Shown here one piece after another: positions 30,764 to 42,312 of a stretch of DNA of 64,000 bases. The notes beneath the pieces are model-generated. The model worked only from the letters and a program-made list of their open reading frames with translations. It was not told the origin of the DNA and ran no database searches. The translations under genes were made by a program, and so were the position numbers. This stretch comes from Paulinella micropora. Lineage: Eukaryota; Cercozoa; Imbricatea; Euglyphida. Every line of letters starts with the position of its first letter. Position 1 is the first letter of the stretch. The DNA lies in contig BJOX01000312.1 of the NCBI GenBank assembly GCA_009731375.1, forward strand, positions 275,417-339,416. The letters are read 5' to 3'.

Positions 30764-31201
30764 GACAACACTAAAAGAAAGAAGGCCAAGAGAATTTCCT
30801 TATTATATTGAAAAAAGAAATCTTTCACACTTAAAATTGTCTTTCTCCAGCTACGGTAAAATGCTGGAGAAGGGGGCCAAAGGACCACGGGCGGAGGGAT
30901 TCATCTGTCGCACCAGAAAAGACATTTTCTCTCTCTGCCCTTCCCCGGCCCTCTCCTCTCCACACCTTTTCCCCGTCCGCAGACATGAAGGCGCGAGGGA
31001 AGGGGAAAAGTTGAGAATCTCACGAATTATTCTTCTGATTACCAGACAAAAAAAATCCGCTCATTTTTTTATCTCGCCACCCACATCCGAAACGCTTGTA
31101 CATTTTCTTTTCTGTTGTGTAGGCGCTGTTGAAGGCACATTTTGTTTTTTTTTCTTTTCTCGATCGAAAAGAAAGAAAAAAAACTAATCATCCTTTTGTT
31201 G
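30764..31201. other. Intergenic region
   Basis: Divergent leader region, purine-rich near 30860-30900 and T-rich before the next start. No gene supported. Confidence 0.5.
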
Positions 31202-32659
31202 ATGACGAGCGACCCGGTTGAGTTTGCGCGGTTCGTCCGGTTCGCGACTTCCAAGCCCTTCAATGCGGAGAGGTGGGGGCCGGTGCGCTCCGTCCGCTCG
31301 GCCGAGCGCTCCTGTGAGGCCGCGGGACATTTCCTGCGCTTTGCCCGCGGACGGAAGTTGCAGCAGCTGTTCTTTGAAACGGAGTCCGGCGTGTGGCGCA
31401 CGAGGTTGCGGCGGCTGTTGCGCAAATGGATCGAGCACCTGCAAACCAAATGTGGCACCGGCTGGGAGGGCTGCCACCTGGCCGTTTCCTACCTCAGGCC
31501 CATCGTCGTGTACGCCGCGCTGCCGCACCCAGGGCGCGCGGTCGACCTGCGTGCCGTTTGCCTGGCAATCTTCACGCCCGTCCTGCGGCAGCTGCGCCTG
31601 CTGTCCAGGGCCGAGGTAGCGTACCACCCGAAAGAACGAAACCTTCAGCTGACGTTCTGGGACCTCGTTGCGGCGCGGACCGTCGCGGGCGGCAGGTTCG
31701 TCACCCAGTACGGAACCCGCGCGCCCTGCGCCGAGCTCGTCAGGGCGCTGGCAGCGTCGGCCCAAGGGCACGCGCGCTACGAAGCGCTGCGCGACTTGGT
31801 GCTGTTGTGCTTTGCCTCCCTCAGCCCGCAGCCGCGCGCCGAGATCGTGCGGCGCCTGCGGTTCGGCGCGTCGCTGCGCAGGTCGCGCTGCCGTTGGTGG
31901 CTCGACCTCAGCGACCCGCTCGAGCCGGCGAGCAGGCACAAGACGTCGATCTACTACTACAGGCGCCACTACCGCCTGCCGCTCCCGCAGCAACAACTAG
32001 CCATCGACGGCCGCGTGGTGCCGCTGTTCGTGAGGGCGCTGGACGAGTGGCGCTGGTGGGGCACGGCGCTCGGCGCGTCGGACTTCGTGTTCTGCGAGCG
32101 CTTCCCGCTCGCCGCGGACCCGGCGCTGCCGCTGTTCAGTGATCTGCCCTTCTGCGCGCGGCTGCCGACCGACGAGACGCCGACGGTGCCTCCCGCGCGG
32201 CTGGACGCGTGGCTGGTGCGGGTGCTCACTGAACATTGCGGCGCACGCGCGGCGGCGCTGCGCGCCTTCCATTTGCGCAAGCTGAACGAGACGTTCCTAG
32301 CACAGATGGTGGCCTCGCCCGAGCTCAGCGCGCGGCTGCCGTACGTGCTGAACACGCGGTCGATGCACGAGACGTTCGCCTGGTGCGAGCAGCACACGCT
32401 AGAGGTGGCCGAACGCCAGTACGTACAATTCCCGGTGTTCCGAGAGGCGCTGCGCAGCCGCGTGCGGGCGCTGGAGTTCGTGTGTCGTTCGTTCGGGTAC
32501 GAGCACGGCCGGCTTAGGCTGCAGCCGTGGCTCGCGCGGGAGTGGGCGCGCGCCGACCCTAATTTCACTAATTTACAGCCAGTAATGGCGAGGCCGCACA
32601 CACCTCCTCCCGGCCGCCGTCCACGCACAGAGGCTAGGCCCCGCCAGGCGTCCTGCTAA
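31202..32659 (+). CDS. Unknown 485-aa protein, possible tyrosine-recombinase-like fold
   Basis: ATG at 31202, uninterrupted to TAA 32657-32659. Arg-rich. The order of elements recalls tyrosine recombinases: an N-terminal helical domain; LCFASLSPQPRAEIVRRL (box I-like, Arg about 212); RHKTSIYYYRRHYRLPLP (Lys beta-hairpin-like, Lys about 247); AFHLRKLNETFLAQM (box II-like); and LNTRSMHETFAWCEQ, where the H/W-x(8)-Y end is expected. The catalytic His of box II and the nucleophile Tyr are not convincingly placed, so this is a weak guess; it could be an unrelated viral protein. AATAAA follows the stop within 35 bases. It is one of the few long genes here with no frame break and no internal TAG. 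Confidence 0.55.
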   Translation: MTSDPVEFARFVRFATSKPFNAERWGPVRSVRSAERSCEAAGHFLRFARGRKLQQLFFETESGVWRTRLRRLLRKWIEHLQTKCGTGWEGCHLAVSYLRPIVVYAALPHPGRAVDLRAVCLAIFTPVLRQLRLLSRAEVAYHPKERNLQLTFWDLVAARTVAGGRFVTQYGTRAPCAELVRALAASAQGHARYEALRDLVLLCFASLSPQPRAEIVRRLRFGASLRRSRCRWWLDLSDPLEPASRHKTSIYYYRRHYRLPLPQQQLAIDGRVVPLFVRALDEWRWWGTALGASDFVFCERFPLAADPALPLFSDLPFCARLPTDETPTVPPARLDAWLVRVLTEHCGARAAALRAFHLRKLNETFLAQMVASPELSARLPYVLNTRSMHETFAWCEQHTLEVAERQYVQFPVFREALRSRVRALEFVCRSFGYEHGRLRLQPWLAREWARADPNFTNLQPVMARPHTPPPGRRPRTEARPRQASC

Positions 32660-32771
32660 GTGAAAGAAACACTTGGGTCTTAAAAAAATAAACTTTCTGT
32701 CTCAATTTTAATTATTTTTAAAAAAAACGGGGGGCGGCCTTCTTCAACATTGTGTGTTTTTAGCTTCTTCT

Positions 32772-35443
32772 TCAGAGGCTAACCCACTCGTCGTCAACGT
32801 CCATCTGGTAGTCCCGGGGCTGAGCATCCGTTATCATATTTGCAAAATCTATTTCATCCCGAAAAGGTAAATCTCTTCTCTCCTTAATCAGGCGTTCCAG
32901 ACTTCTGACCAAAGCCGGGCCCCGCTCGCAGTACGCACCGGCGTGCATCCATTCGCCGCCCTGGTATTGTCGCGAAATTTTGATGTAGCGCCGCCAGTAC
33001 TTTTCGTCCAACAGAAACCGCTCGAGGCTCATGCTTTGTCCGTCGAGCGTGATCTGTAACGCAGGAGGCGTTTGCGCCTCGAGCCCGAGATTGACAGGTA
33101 CGTTCTTGGCGAAGAATCTCTTGTTGCGGCAACCGATCTTGTGACAGGGGTGTGCCAGAAAACTCGTTAACTGCGCGTTGAATTTGTAGGCCGGGCCCTG
33201 CAGACGCTCCGGCCTGTAACGCCAGGAATTCCAGAACAGCGAGCCCTCTCTGCAGTAAAGGTCAGTGTCTGCAAAAACGACCCCGGCCGCCGCCAGCTCC
33301 GCCAGCTTCACCGGGGATAGGTCCTGGCCACGAAATGACAGCGGGGGCCCGTCGCCTTCGCGTTGACCAGCGAACTCGACGTCGTAACCATTGGAATCTG
33401 AAATCAGCCTGGCTCCGGTGATCCGGACGTTCTCGGCCGCGCCGACGCCGGGCTGCACGCGCAGCCACACGTCGTCGGCTAGCAGTGCCTCGAGGTTCCC
33501 GCAGAGCTTGTGCCGTGTTGATTCGTGGAACGTTTCCTGGTGCTCGTGTTCGGCGTAGGCCCCTAGCAGCGACTCGTTCCAAACAGGGCCCGCAGTGCCC
33601 CAGGAACTCCAGAAGTTGTAGGCCACCGAGCAGTACAATTGCAGATCCTTCCACAGCCGCTTGGCGGGAAACTTCCTGATGGCGCGCAGCACGTCGCGCA
33701 CGTGCGCCGGGTTGTCTTGGATCTTGTCCTCCAGGCGTACCGTCATTTCCCCGGCGGCCTCCGTCGAGGCCACCAGAAAACACTTTTGGTCCTTAACCAC
33801 TACACCCCAAGCCGCGTACTGCTGGTTCTTGTACTCAAAAGAAAAGATCGGCCCAAACTCGGCCAGCTGTAGCCCGCACTTGTGCTCCGCGGCACACCGC
33901 TGGCAACATTTCTGCTCAAACGTCCGTGCTTGGCCGGCCGCCGTGATTGTACGCATCGTGTGCCGGGTTTTTTCTCCGTGGCCGTCGCACCGCGGTTGCG
34001 ACAGATGTTTGTGCTCTTGGTACGCGACCAGCAGCCGGGAGCTGCACACCGGCACCTCCTCGCGCGCCTTAACCTCGATCGGGGACCACTTTTCGTAATC
34101 CTCTATCATGTCTGGCAACCGCTGTGCCAATTGCAATTCCAATGGATGTTGTTGAGCTTTGTGCTGACATGACTGGGCGTTGACCAGTGACTCGAATTCT
34201 TGGATTAGTTTTTGCGCGCGCGGACAGTACTTCAGGAAACCCATCCAGTCGTTGCAGTCGTACGTGAGTGCGTGGTCAATGTACCTGGACCAATAAAGGC
34301 CCCGATCAACGCTGCCCTCACTCTGCAGAAATTCATAGACGTCCACTGTGTCGTTGCCGAGCCTGATCTGCAGCGCCGCGGGCGCGCCGTCCGGGCGGTA
34401 GGCCTTCAGCTCGAGCAAGCCCTGTTTCGGAGGCAGGCTCACAATCTCGTGCTTCTTACAGTGCTCGTTGCACCGTTCGGTGGGCTGGTGTGCCAGAAAC
34501 TGGTCGAGGGCAGTCTCGAAGTCGTGCGGGCAAGCGCCCAGTGGTCTTAGGTTCTTGGGCCAAGAGTTCCAGAACGCCAACCTGTTCGCACAGCATTTCT
34601 CCCGCTTGGATAGCTCCAGGGCGCCGATGTCCGCGAGTTGTGAAGGCGTCAAGCTTGTGCAGGGCACCGTTGGTTCGCCCTTCTTGCACTCGAGCACGAC
34701 CTGGCCGTCCCGGACAGCAACACTGCAGNNNNNNNNNNCACTGTTTCGGACAGAAACACTGCAGGCGGTGTACGGCTTGTCGCCAGCTTTCTCCAGACGA
34801 TGACGCCTGAGTAGGTTGACGGGCAGACCGGCGCAGGCACGCGTGCGTGCATTCTTTTTGGCGGGGCTGGGCTGCTGGTCCTGCCCTAGCAAAGTACATT
34901 CGTGCCGCGAGTAGTCTGTTAACAACCTTGCGTCCCAGACGACGCCGCGAGCGCCCCAGCTGTTCCAGAAATGCCAGCCTTCCGTGCAATAGCCACCAAG
35001 GTCCCTCCACAAAGCTTGTCCCGGCAGAGCTTGCATCTGTTGAACAAAAGCGACAATGTGGGCTGGCTGGGATCGGCCGTCCAAAGAAACGAGCTGTGTG
35101 GAAGGCTTGACGTTTCCGTCGACCGTTTTGAAGAAACCCCACAACAACCGGTAGCCTGGACCCACGCATACACAGCTTGGTACGGGGCCGGCGCGCCGCC
35201 GTTGACGGTGCTGAAGTAGACAATGAAGTCCACGGCGAACCTAGCAAAACGCTTCCTGCACCTGTTGTCGGCGGCGCAGCTCTTGCAGCCAGTTTTTGCT
35301 GTTGTCCTGATCTTTCCGGTTTTTTGGTCAACCAAAAGCGTCTTGTACTGGCCTGGGCCCGTGCATTCTCTGTCAACCAGATGTTCATGTTCTCGGTACT
35401 TTTGCAAAAGCTCGGGGCTGAACGGCTGCGGCCTAGTGGCCAT
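32772..35443 (-). CDS. Large Cys/Trp-rich protein built from two tandem ~400-residue units, one frame break
   Basis: Start ATG at 35443 (MATRPQPFSPELLQKYREHE). The frame changes near 35170. The long frame ends at TGA 32772-32774; about 890 residues. Each half repeats the same order: a Cys-rich segment (GCKSCAADNRC versus CCQRCAAEHKC), LWRDLGGYC / LWKDLQLYC, HFWNSWGARGVVW / NFWSSWGTAGPVW, a third FWNSW with L..FLAH, and a C-terminal YW.RYI-type element (LYWSRYIDHAL versus KYWRRYIKISR). FW[NS]SW therefore occurs four times. A 10-N gap lies at 34729-34738. The paired Cys clusters suggest zinc binding. I do not recognise the family. Confidence 0.65.
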
Positions 35444-36075
35444 GCTCTAAAAAAAACAGCGAAATCAGCAGGCAGACGCTTGGGAAAAATCAGCAAGAAG
35501 GAAAAAAGCAAACAAAGTAGGCGCTGCTACTATTTTTTTCTTTTTTTAATTTGTTATTTCTTGACTGGACAGCTGTCTTCTTTTTTATTTTTTTAAGTCG
35601 CAGGCCAAGAGAGTTGCGAGGAGTTTTTTTTGGTTTCTTTTTCTTTGCCTGCTAACTCCGTGGCCCCCCCCCCCTCTCTCTCTCTTTCTCTCTCGCTTGC
35701 AGTACCCCGTCACGGGCCCCCACCCCCTCCCCATCCTCTCCGTTTTGTTTTTTTTGTTTTTTTTCTGGGTCGACTGGAACCGCCCTTGGCCCTCCCCCCT
35801 TTCTCAGATTTCTTTTTTTGCCTCCACAACAGAGGCTTGGTTGCAGGAAAGCGAAGTGATAAATTTAGTACGAGACGTTTTTCTTGTTTGTTTGTTGACA
35901 AGAGTTTTGTTTAATTTTTAACTGACGCTCTTTTTCTTTGTAATATTACAAGCTATCCAGTAGTTAACTTTGGTCTTAGATTAGCTTTGCATCTTCACTG
36001 CTGCTCTCTATAAGTTTAGAAAAAAGCAAGCGATGTCAGGGTGTTATTTCTAAATAAACGTTGTTAGAGGAGCCA
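35444..36075. other. Intergenic region
   Basis: T-rich, C9 and (CT)n tracts near 35660-35700, GTAATATTAC short palindrome near 35940, AATAAACG near 36053. No gene supported. Confidence 0.5.
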
Positions 36076-39000
36076 TCAGGGCCCTGAACATACTTGCAGT
36101 TCGCGTTTCAAATCGGAGCGCGTCACTAAATACCAGTATTGACCATCTTTAGCCAATAGGCTGTTATAAAACAAAATAGTGTTGCATCCCACTGTTTGGG
36201 AAGCCACACGGGTATTTCCGCCGAGTCGCACCGTGTCAGTCACGAGGCACTGTGAAGTGTTTCCGTGCCAATATATAGAAGCCATATTAAGGTCTGGACC
36301 AGGAATTACGAATTGCCTGTCCAGCAAACTGCCGTACGACCCACAGTCGCACAAGAGAATGTAGTTGCTGGCAGGGTCCCTGGTTAGGCACTTGCCGTTT
36401 GCTTGCAACACGACCGGGGGTGGAGGTGAAGTGGTTGCAGTAACGGAAGGGCTTGCAGTAATGGTCGGTGTCCGCGATGGGCTGGAGCTTAAGCTCTTAC
36501 TCGCTGATGCTGTCGGGCTTGCAGTCGTTGAGCTGCTCTGCGTCACGGACGGCGTGGCCGAAGCTGATGGCGTCACGGACGGCGTGACTGACCTAGTTGG
36601 CGTCGCGGACGGCGTGACTGATTTAGTTGGCGTCACGGACGGTGACAGCGAAATGGTTGGCGTCGCGAACGGCGTCGGGTTCTGCGTCAGCAGGTACAGC
36701 GCGGTCCCGCTGCTGCCGCACGGCAGCACCGCAACCTCTGCCGTGGTGCCGCCGATGCCGACGCAGCCGCCTGAGCTCGCCAGCTGGTACAGCGGGCCGC
36801 CAAACATGGCCGACACGTTGCGCGAGCCAGCGAGTGCTACCTGTACCAGCTCGAACCACTCGCTTGAGCTATTAGCTGCTGTGGTCGTGACGGTTGTGCT
36901 GTTGCCTACCACTTGTTGCTGTTAACTCCGTAGTTGGCAAAGACGACTGAGTACCGCAGGCGGTCCGCGTCGGGCAGAAGTGTACACCACTGCGCCTGGC
37001 GGCTATCCGCGTCTAGCCCGCCGCGCGGGTCCAGCGCAATAGACGCCAGGGTCGTGGCCACGCGGCCGGTAGGCCCGAGCCACAGCAGCTCCTCGCCGCT
37101 GGCCAGCAGCCGGGACACGACCAGGTTCACGTAGCCCTGCGTCGTCTCGTACACCAGCGGCAGCGGTGTCACCGACAAGGACGGCGTGCGCGACGCAGTG
37201 ACCGAAGTGGTCAGTGAAATGGACGCCGTGATCGACGTAGTGACCGAAGTGGACGGTGTCACCGAGGCCCTCACATCAAACGGCGCGAATACGGCCTGTT
37301 TGTAGCTCACTAACGCAGCATAGTTCGAGAGGACGTACTTCCCCGGAGGAACAATATAACCGCAGCAAAACAAACTGACGGCCATACGCCCCGACTGAAA
37401 GCAATACATCGACCCAGCAGAGCCCATGGCTATCCGCGCGCTTAGCGGCGAGAAACGCTCTGTGAAATCCAGTGCCATGGCGACCGCGTCAATGTTTGCA
37501 TCATCACAGAAGCCGCTCTTGGGCCGCAGCTTGTACCTCAGGTAGTCGGGGCTGGCTCCGTCGCCGCTCCAGAACATGCCCACGGCGTCACCCCCGTCGG
37601 CGAAGAGGAAGGGAGCCTTGATTGCGCCGGCCGCGTAGACCGAGGGACAGGCCTGCAGTTCGACGTCGATCGCGTTGCCGTTGAGTACCGCGCGCAGGCA
37701 GAGGGCCATGTAATTGAACATGGCACTGCAAGCCTGCACGGTGGCTGCCAACGGCGGGGCTCTAATGCCCGAGACAACGGGGAACGAAGCTACCGATAGC
37801 TGCAGGGCGTACTCAGGGGCGCGCGCCCACGTCAGGTCGCGCTGCAGCCACACGTCAAAGCCCGCGCCGCAGGGCTGCGTCAGGCGCAGGCGGCCCTGGT
37901 CCAGCGTCAGCCCGCCGCTGAAGGTGTACGCATTCTGGTAGGCGGTGCACGGGGCACCGATCGTCATAAACAGCGCCTGCCTTTCTTCTGGCATTTCGTA
38001 GTTGCATCTGAGGCACGTTAGACAGCTTCCCAGATCGGCCTGCGTCGACCAGCAGTCAGGGAACTGCACAGAGAAATTGGTGATATGGTACCAGATCTCG
38101 TTGGGACCGGCGGTTAGCCCACCGCCGCAGTCTACGTACTGGAGCTGCTGCTGAGACTGGCTCAGGCAGTAGCCCAGGCGGTCCAGCAGCACGAGCGACG
38201 GCGGGGGGCTGCGGCTGGGCGAGAGGCTGCGGCTGGACGAGAGGCTGGCGCTACCCGATGGCGTCGGGCTTATTCCAAGCGCGGTCAGCGTCACGAGGCA
38301 CTCTTCGCCGCCGCACAACGTTCCGGGCACCCAGCCCACGCGCGGCCGCAGCACGTGGTCGAGCCCGCAGCCGGTGAGGCGCAGCAAGAATGCGCCGGGC
38401 CGCACCTCCAGCGCGGTGACCTGCTGCAGCCCGTCTTGGCGGTCCAGCGGCGAAAGAGCGAGCGAGAAGTTCTGGGCCCGCGCGGACAACGGCAGCAGGT
38501 CGCAGCCAATCGTCGAGGCGGCGGCCAGCGCATAGGCAAAACGGCCGGAGCCGTAGGACGGCCACTGCACGCGGAATTCGTACAGCGTGACCGCCACGTC
38601 CAGCTGCTCGGATAACGTGCCGCAGTCGCCCCACGCGAGAGTCTGAACGCGGAGACAGCTCCCGCCGCCACCGCGCACGATCACGGCCGGGATCCGCGGC
38701 GACGGCGAGGGCGAGCGCGAGCGCGAAGATGTCGGGGAGCCGGAGTACGAAGCGCTGGTCGTGGCCGACAGGGTCAGGGACGCGGACACGGACGGCGTGT
38801 CGGTCTGGAACAGGTACGGAATCGAGGTGGTAAGAGAGGCACGGCCAGTAAGCGACTCGCTGAAGGCCCACTGCTCGCCCGCAGAAGACGGAGCCCTGAG
38901 ATAAAGGGTCTTGGCCCGGCAATTGTTATAAATATCGCAGTCCGTGCAGTAGTTGTAGATCCTGCCGCTGCTCCAGACATTCTGGCGCGAGACGGTGTTG

Positions 39001-40688
39001 TCTCGTGGCAGTGTAGAATCACACCCCAACCACGAGAAGCCACCGACCACGCAGCCCGGCTCGGACAGGTGCAGACACTTCTGCAAATAGCTCGACGGGT
39101 CGGCCGGGCCCAACAGCCTCTCAGTGTTATATCCCATGGCGCATCTGCGCGCGGCTCCCGTGCTCGACGGGCACTCCTCCCACGTGAACGTGGCAGCGCA
39201 CATGCACAAGTTCGAGTGCCTAAAGATGTACGCGGGAACAAGGCTGGGGAACCGGCTGGGCGTTTGCGTGGGCGTTCTGGTCACGGTCTTGGACGGACTC
39301 TCCGAGATCGTCAGCGTGCGCGACGGTGTTTTCGACGGCGACGTCGAGCGGCTGGGCGTGCGCGACGGCGACGGCCTCACGTCCACCGGGTGCGCGTGCA
39401 GCGCGCGCGTCCGTGCCGACAGGTGGCACACCAGCTCTGACAAACGCTCCTCGCAGCGCTCGCCCACGTAGCCGTCGTCGCACTGGCACACGGCGTGCGG
39501 CCGCTCGCCTTTTCCGGCCCACCCGCGCTCGCACAAGCGCCCGTGGCCGCGGCAGAACGGGTGCGCGGCGCAGCAGCCCGCGTCACCGCGCGCGCTCGCC
39601 CAGCAGCGGCAGCCGTCAAACGCGCAGCCCAGGCGCCCGACGGCGCAGAACTCGGGGTCGGACTCCTCTGTATCCCCCGGCGGCGACGCGAGCGCTAGTT
39701 CGTCGCTGCGGCACGGCGTGTGCGCCTCGCTCAGCAGGCTGCGGTCGCACGCGCGCAGCCGCAGCTGGCCGCTATCCGTACAGCCGGTGCGCGGCTCCTG
39801 CCATTCGAGGGTACCCTCACAGCCGGACGCCGCGGGCAGCTCGCCCCGGCAGGGCCAGCGGCAGAAGACAGTGCAGCGCCTGGGCGGCACAAACGACGTC
39901 GTATTGTAGGCAACTACAGGAGAGTGCCTGCTGTCGCACAAAACGACGGTCTGCTCGGGCCCGCAGGGCTCCGCGGGCTGCGGGTCCGCGCCGGGGATCA
40001 GCAGCCTCCGGGGCACGTCGGCACAGGCGTCCTCGTAACGCGCGTCAGTCGTGGAAGTGTCCCGCAGGTTCCCGACGACACGGCAACAGTAACGCCAGGC
40101 AGGAAAGCCCGCCGGCGCGCTCAGCGGCGTCGTTTCCGGCCCGCACACCACGGCCTGCCATTTGTAGAAGGTCCCGTTAGCACTTGTTTCCTTGGTGACG
40201 GCCGCGACCGCCCACGACGGCAGCGCCAGCAAGGTTTCGGGCGCGCCGTCAAACAGCCGCTCGAGCCGTGCAAGGTCGACCTCGCTCCACCACACCGTGA
40301 TGTCTTCCTCGGACCACAGCCACGCCGCTGTGCGCCCGCCGGGGGGGCCGAGCCGCAGGCCTAGGATGCTGTCCGCGGCGGCCTGGACCTGCCGCAGGTC
40401 GAGCGGCGAGCACAGCAGAGTGTAGGCCTCGAGCGTGGTCTTGGGCACGGGGCAATTGTCCCCGTACAAGGCGCGCGGGTTCGGCGAGCACCACCACAAC
40501 GCCGTAATTCGGCCAGTGCCGTTCCACTGGCGGCAGTGGTTGTTGGACAGCAGCGGCACGGGCGCAAAGTCCCCGGACCAGCCTGGGTACGCGGCCGTCA
40601 GGTTCAGATCTAGCAGCCAAGAAACCGTGCTAGGCACGCCGCCGAGGGTGTCGGCGCCGGCGAAAGACAGCAGCCACAGCGGCCACAT
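36076..40688 (-). CDS. Giant secreted modular protein with EGF-like domain and Ser/Thr/Pro linkers, one frame break
   Basis: Start chosen at 40688 (MWPLWLLSFAGADTLGG), a good signal peptide; the upstream in-frame part is low-complexity. The main frame gives about 1260 residues to near 36906; a one-base shift then adds about 278 to TGA 36076. Layout: Cys-rich N-terminal domain, an EGF-like module (FCRGHGRLCERGW ... CQCDDGYVGERC), then at least five compact Cys-containing modules separated by linkers of S-x-T-P-S type. The last module (LQANGKCLTRDPASNYILLC) resembles a beta-trefoil-like lectin, a weak call. Similar linkers occur in algal giant-virus surface proteins. No transmembrane anchor is evident. 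Likely a virion-surface or secreted glycoprotein; there are many N-x-[ST] sites. Confidence 0.65.
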
Positions 40689-41075
40689 GACGACTTTTAT
40701 TTTCTGGCTGCGAACAAAAAATATTTCCCTCCCGTTCTCTTCCTCCGCCCCTTTTTTTCCTTCCTTTTTTTCTTCAAGGTCACAAGCGTTCAACTGCTTC
40801 TCTTTTTATTTTTTTTTGCCAAGGCGCAAAAAAACAGAGACACCACCTGTGGGGAGGGGGGAGGGGATCGGAAAGAGAAAGAGAGAAAACAAAGGGGAGT
40901 TGGTGGGCAGGAGGGGGGGAAAGGGCAAAGTCTAGCCCTTCGTCCGCTAAACATTGTTTGTTCCCCGCCCCCTTTTTTGTACTCCCTCTCTCTATCTGAC
41001 TTTCTTTATAACCTTTTTCAGGAGAGATATCTACTACTTTAAAAGCGGGCCCTTGGTTTTCTTTGCACAGCGGCA
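40689..41075. other. Divergent intergenic region
   Basis: Leader of two divergent genes. 40915-40966 (AAAGGGCAAAGTCTAGCCCT and onward) recurs at about 43260-43308 as part of a partial tandem duplication. Confidence 0.6.
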
Positions 41076-42146
41076 ATGACGGCGGTTTCGGTGAGATGTT
41101 TCCAGATAGACTCCAACGGAGGGTACAAGCCTGATTACATTACGGAGGATGTCGAAATCGGAGATTGGCAAGATTTACCGGCTCTGTACAAGATTATCCG
41201 CGACGAGCTGAAGCTTGACGCCAAGACACCTTTACGCCTCCAGCGACATGGCGATACAACAGCAGAGGTACGCGAAGATATAAATAAAGGGGAACGCATC
41301 CGGTTTGAGGCTATAAAGGAAGAGCCCAGGAAGTACCCGTTCGAATCGGAAGGCACGGTCAGAGTGACGCTCGAGACAAAGTGTAGTTGGGGATACAACA
41401 GGGAGGGCAAACAAGTGTACGAGCAGGGACGTGCCTCTATCACTCTGCACGCAAACAAGGAGCCCGAGCGACGCAGACCTCGTTGGGATGACAAAAAGCT
41501 CCTATCTGTACCTCTGGTGACGATAAGACACAATGACATTTTCGCAAAAAATGATTTTTACAGAGAAGATTTTACGTTTGCGGCGGAGCAGCTGGCGATG
41601 GCGTTGGATAAGCTTGTGAAAGATGCACCAGCCTGCGCCATAGAAAAAATAGATGGCGTGCTCACACTGGACAAAATATTATCAGAAATAAACACAAAGA
41701 GAGAGCGCCTGTTCGCTCCGTATTCGGATAGCAAAGCCAAGCCTACACAGCCGCCGGAGAATGAGGACAAGGTGGTAGGCCTGATGAAAGAGTTCCTACG
41801 TGATAACCAACATGCATTTCTTGCAAGGATTCCTAGGATTCCCTCTGAGTGGCGCACAGAACTGGGCGAGGTCGAAGACTGGAAGCAGTTACGGCTTGCG
41901 TGCTACCGTCTAGGTTACAACGTGGCGCGCCTGTTAATGTTTTTTGTGCGGGCCTGGAGCATGTCTCCTGACGTCCTGGACTTTCTGGTCAAACCACTGA
42001 ATGGGGTTGTCTCTATCATGAATCGAAGCAAGCGCGCAGACGTACTGAGAGCTAAAGTGATAAGAGAAAAAACGGGCGTGTGGGTGGATCCAGATGGTCG
42101 TGTCTTGAGCGGCAGAAGTTGCAAGAGTTGTGGCAAATACCTGTAA
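41076..42146 (+). CDS. Unknown 356-aa protein with beta-grasp-like start and C-terminal Cys pair
   Basis: ATG 41076 to TAA 42144. The N-terminal 90 residues (LRLQRHGDTTAEVREDINKG) look like a ubiquitin- or PB1-like beta-grasp. The centre is helical. The C-terminal third (IPSEWRTELGEVEDWKQL ... RSCKSCGKYL) ends in a CxxC that could pair with another Cys. A copy of the last third exists at 43310-43629. Loosely similar architecture is seen in the gene at 58438 (AEWCSQVKALAQLDKDW). Convergent with the copy-A gene. Function unknown. Confidence 0.7.
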   Translation: MTAVSVRCFQIDSNGGYKPDYITEDVEIGDWQDLPALYKIIRDELKLDAKTPLRLQRHGDTTAEVREDINKGERIRFEAIKEEPRKYPFESEGTVRVTLETKCSWGYNREGKQVYEQGRASITLHANKEPERRRPRWDDKKLLSVPLVTIRHNDIFAKNDFYREDFTFAAEQLAMALDKLVKDAPACAIEKIDGVLTLDKILSEINTKRERLFAPYSDSKAKPTQPPENEDKVVGLMKEFLRDNQHAFLARIPRIPSEWRTELGEVEDWKQLRLACYRLGYNVARLLMFFVRAWSMSPDVLDFLVKPLNGVVSIMNRSKRADVLRAKVIREKTGVWVDPDGRVLSGRSCKSCGKYL

Positions 42147-42312
42147 AAAAAAGAAATTTTGCTCCAAAAGTAGCGGGTCCGTTTTGTTTTTATCTATATT
42201 TGAGATGCGATGTTTTGTAATTAAAAGACCAAAAAAAGAGTTGGCCTCAATCTCGTCACCCAGCCGGTTTGCAAGCATAACGTTTTATTTTTTGAAACGG
42301 CTGAAGCCGAAA

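Noticed and set aside
36906-36908. TAG ending the long frame of the secreted protein as another recoded site
   Set aside because: The coding sequence continues in a different frame here, so the TAG is out of frame after a one-base shift and is not evidence for recoding.
36365-36925. Plus-strand frame rich in Val/Gly/Asp opposite the Ser/Thr/Pro linkers
   Set aside because: Antisense shadow of the repetitive linker codons of the secreted protein.
42144-42205. UAA as Gln at the end of the 41076 gene
   Set aside because: The region after TAA differs between the two tandem copies by frame-changing indels, so it behaves as noncoding and UAA is a real stop there.
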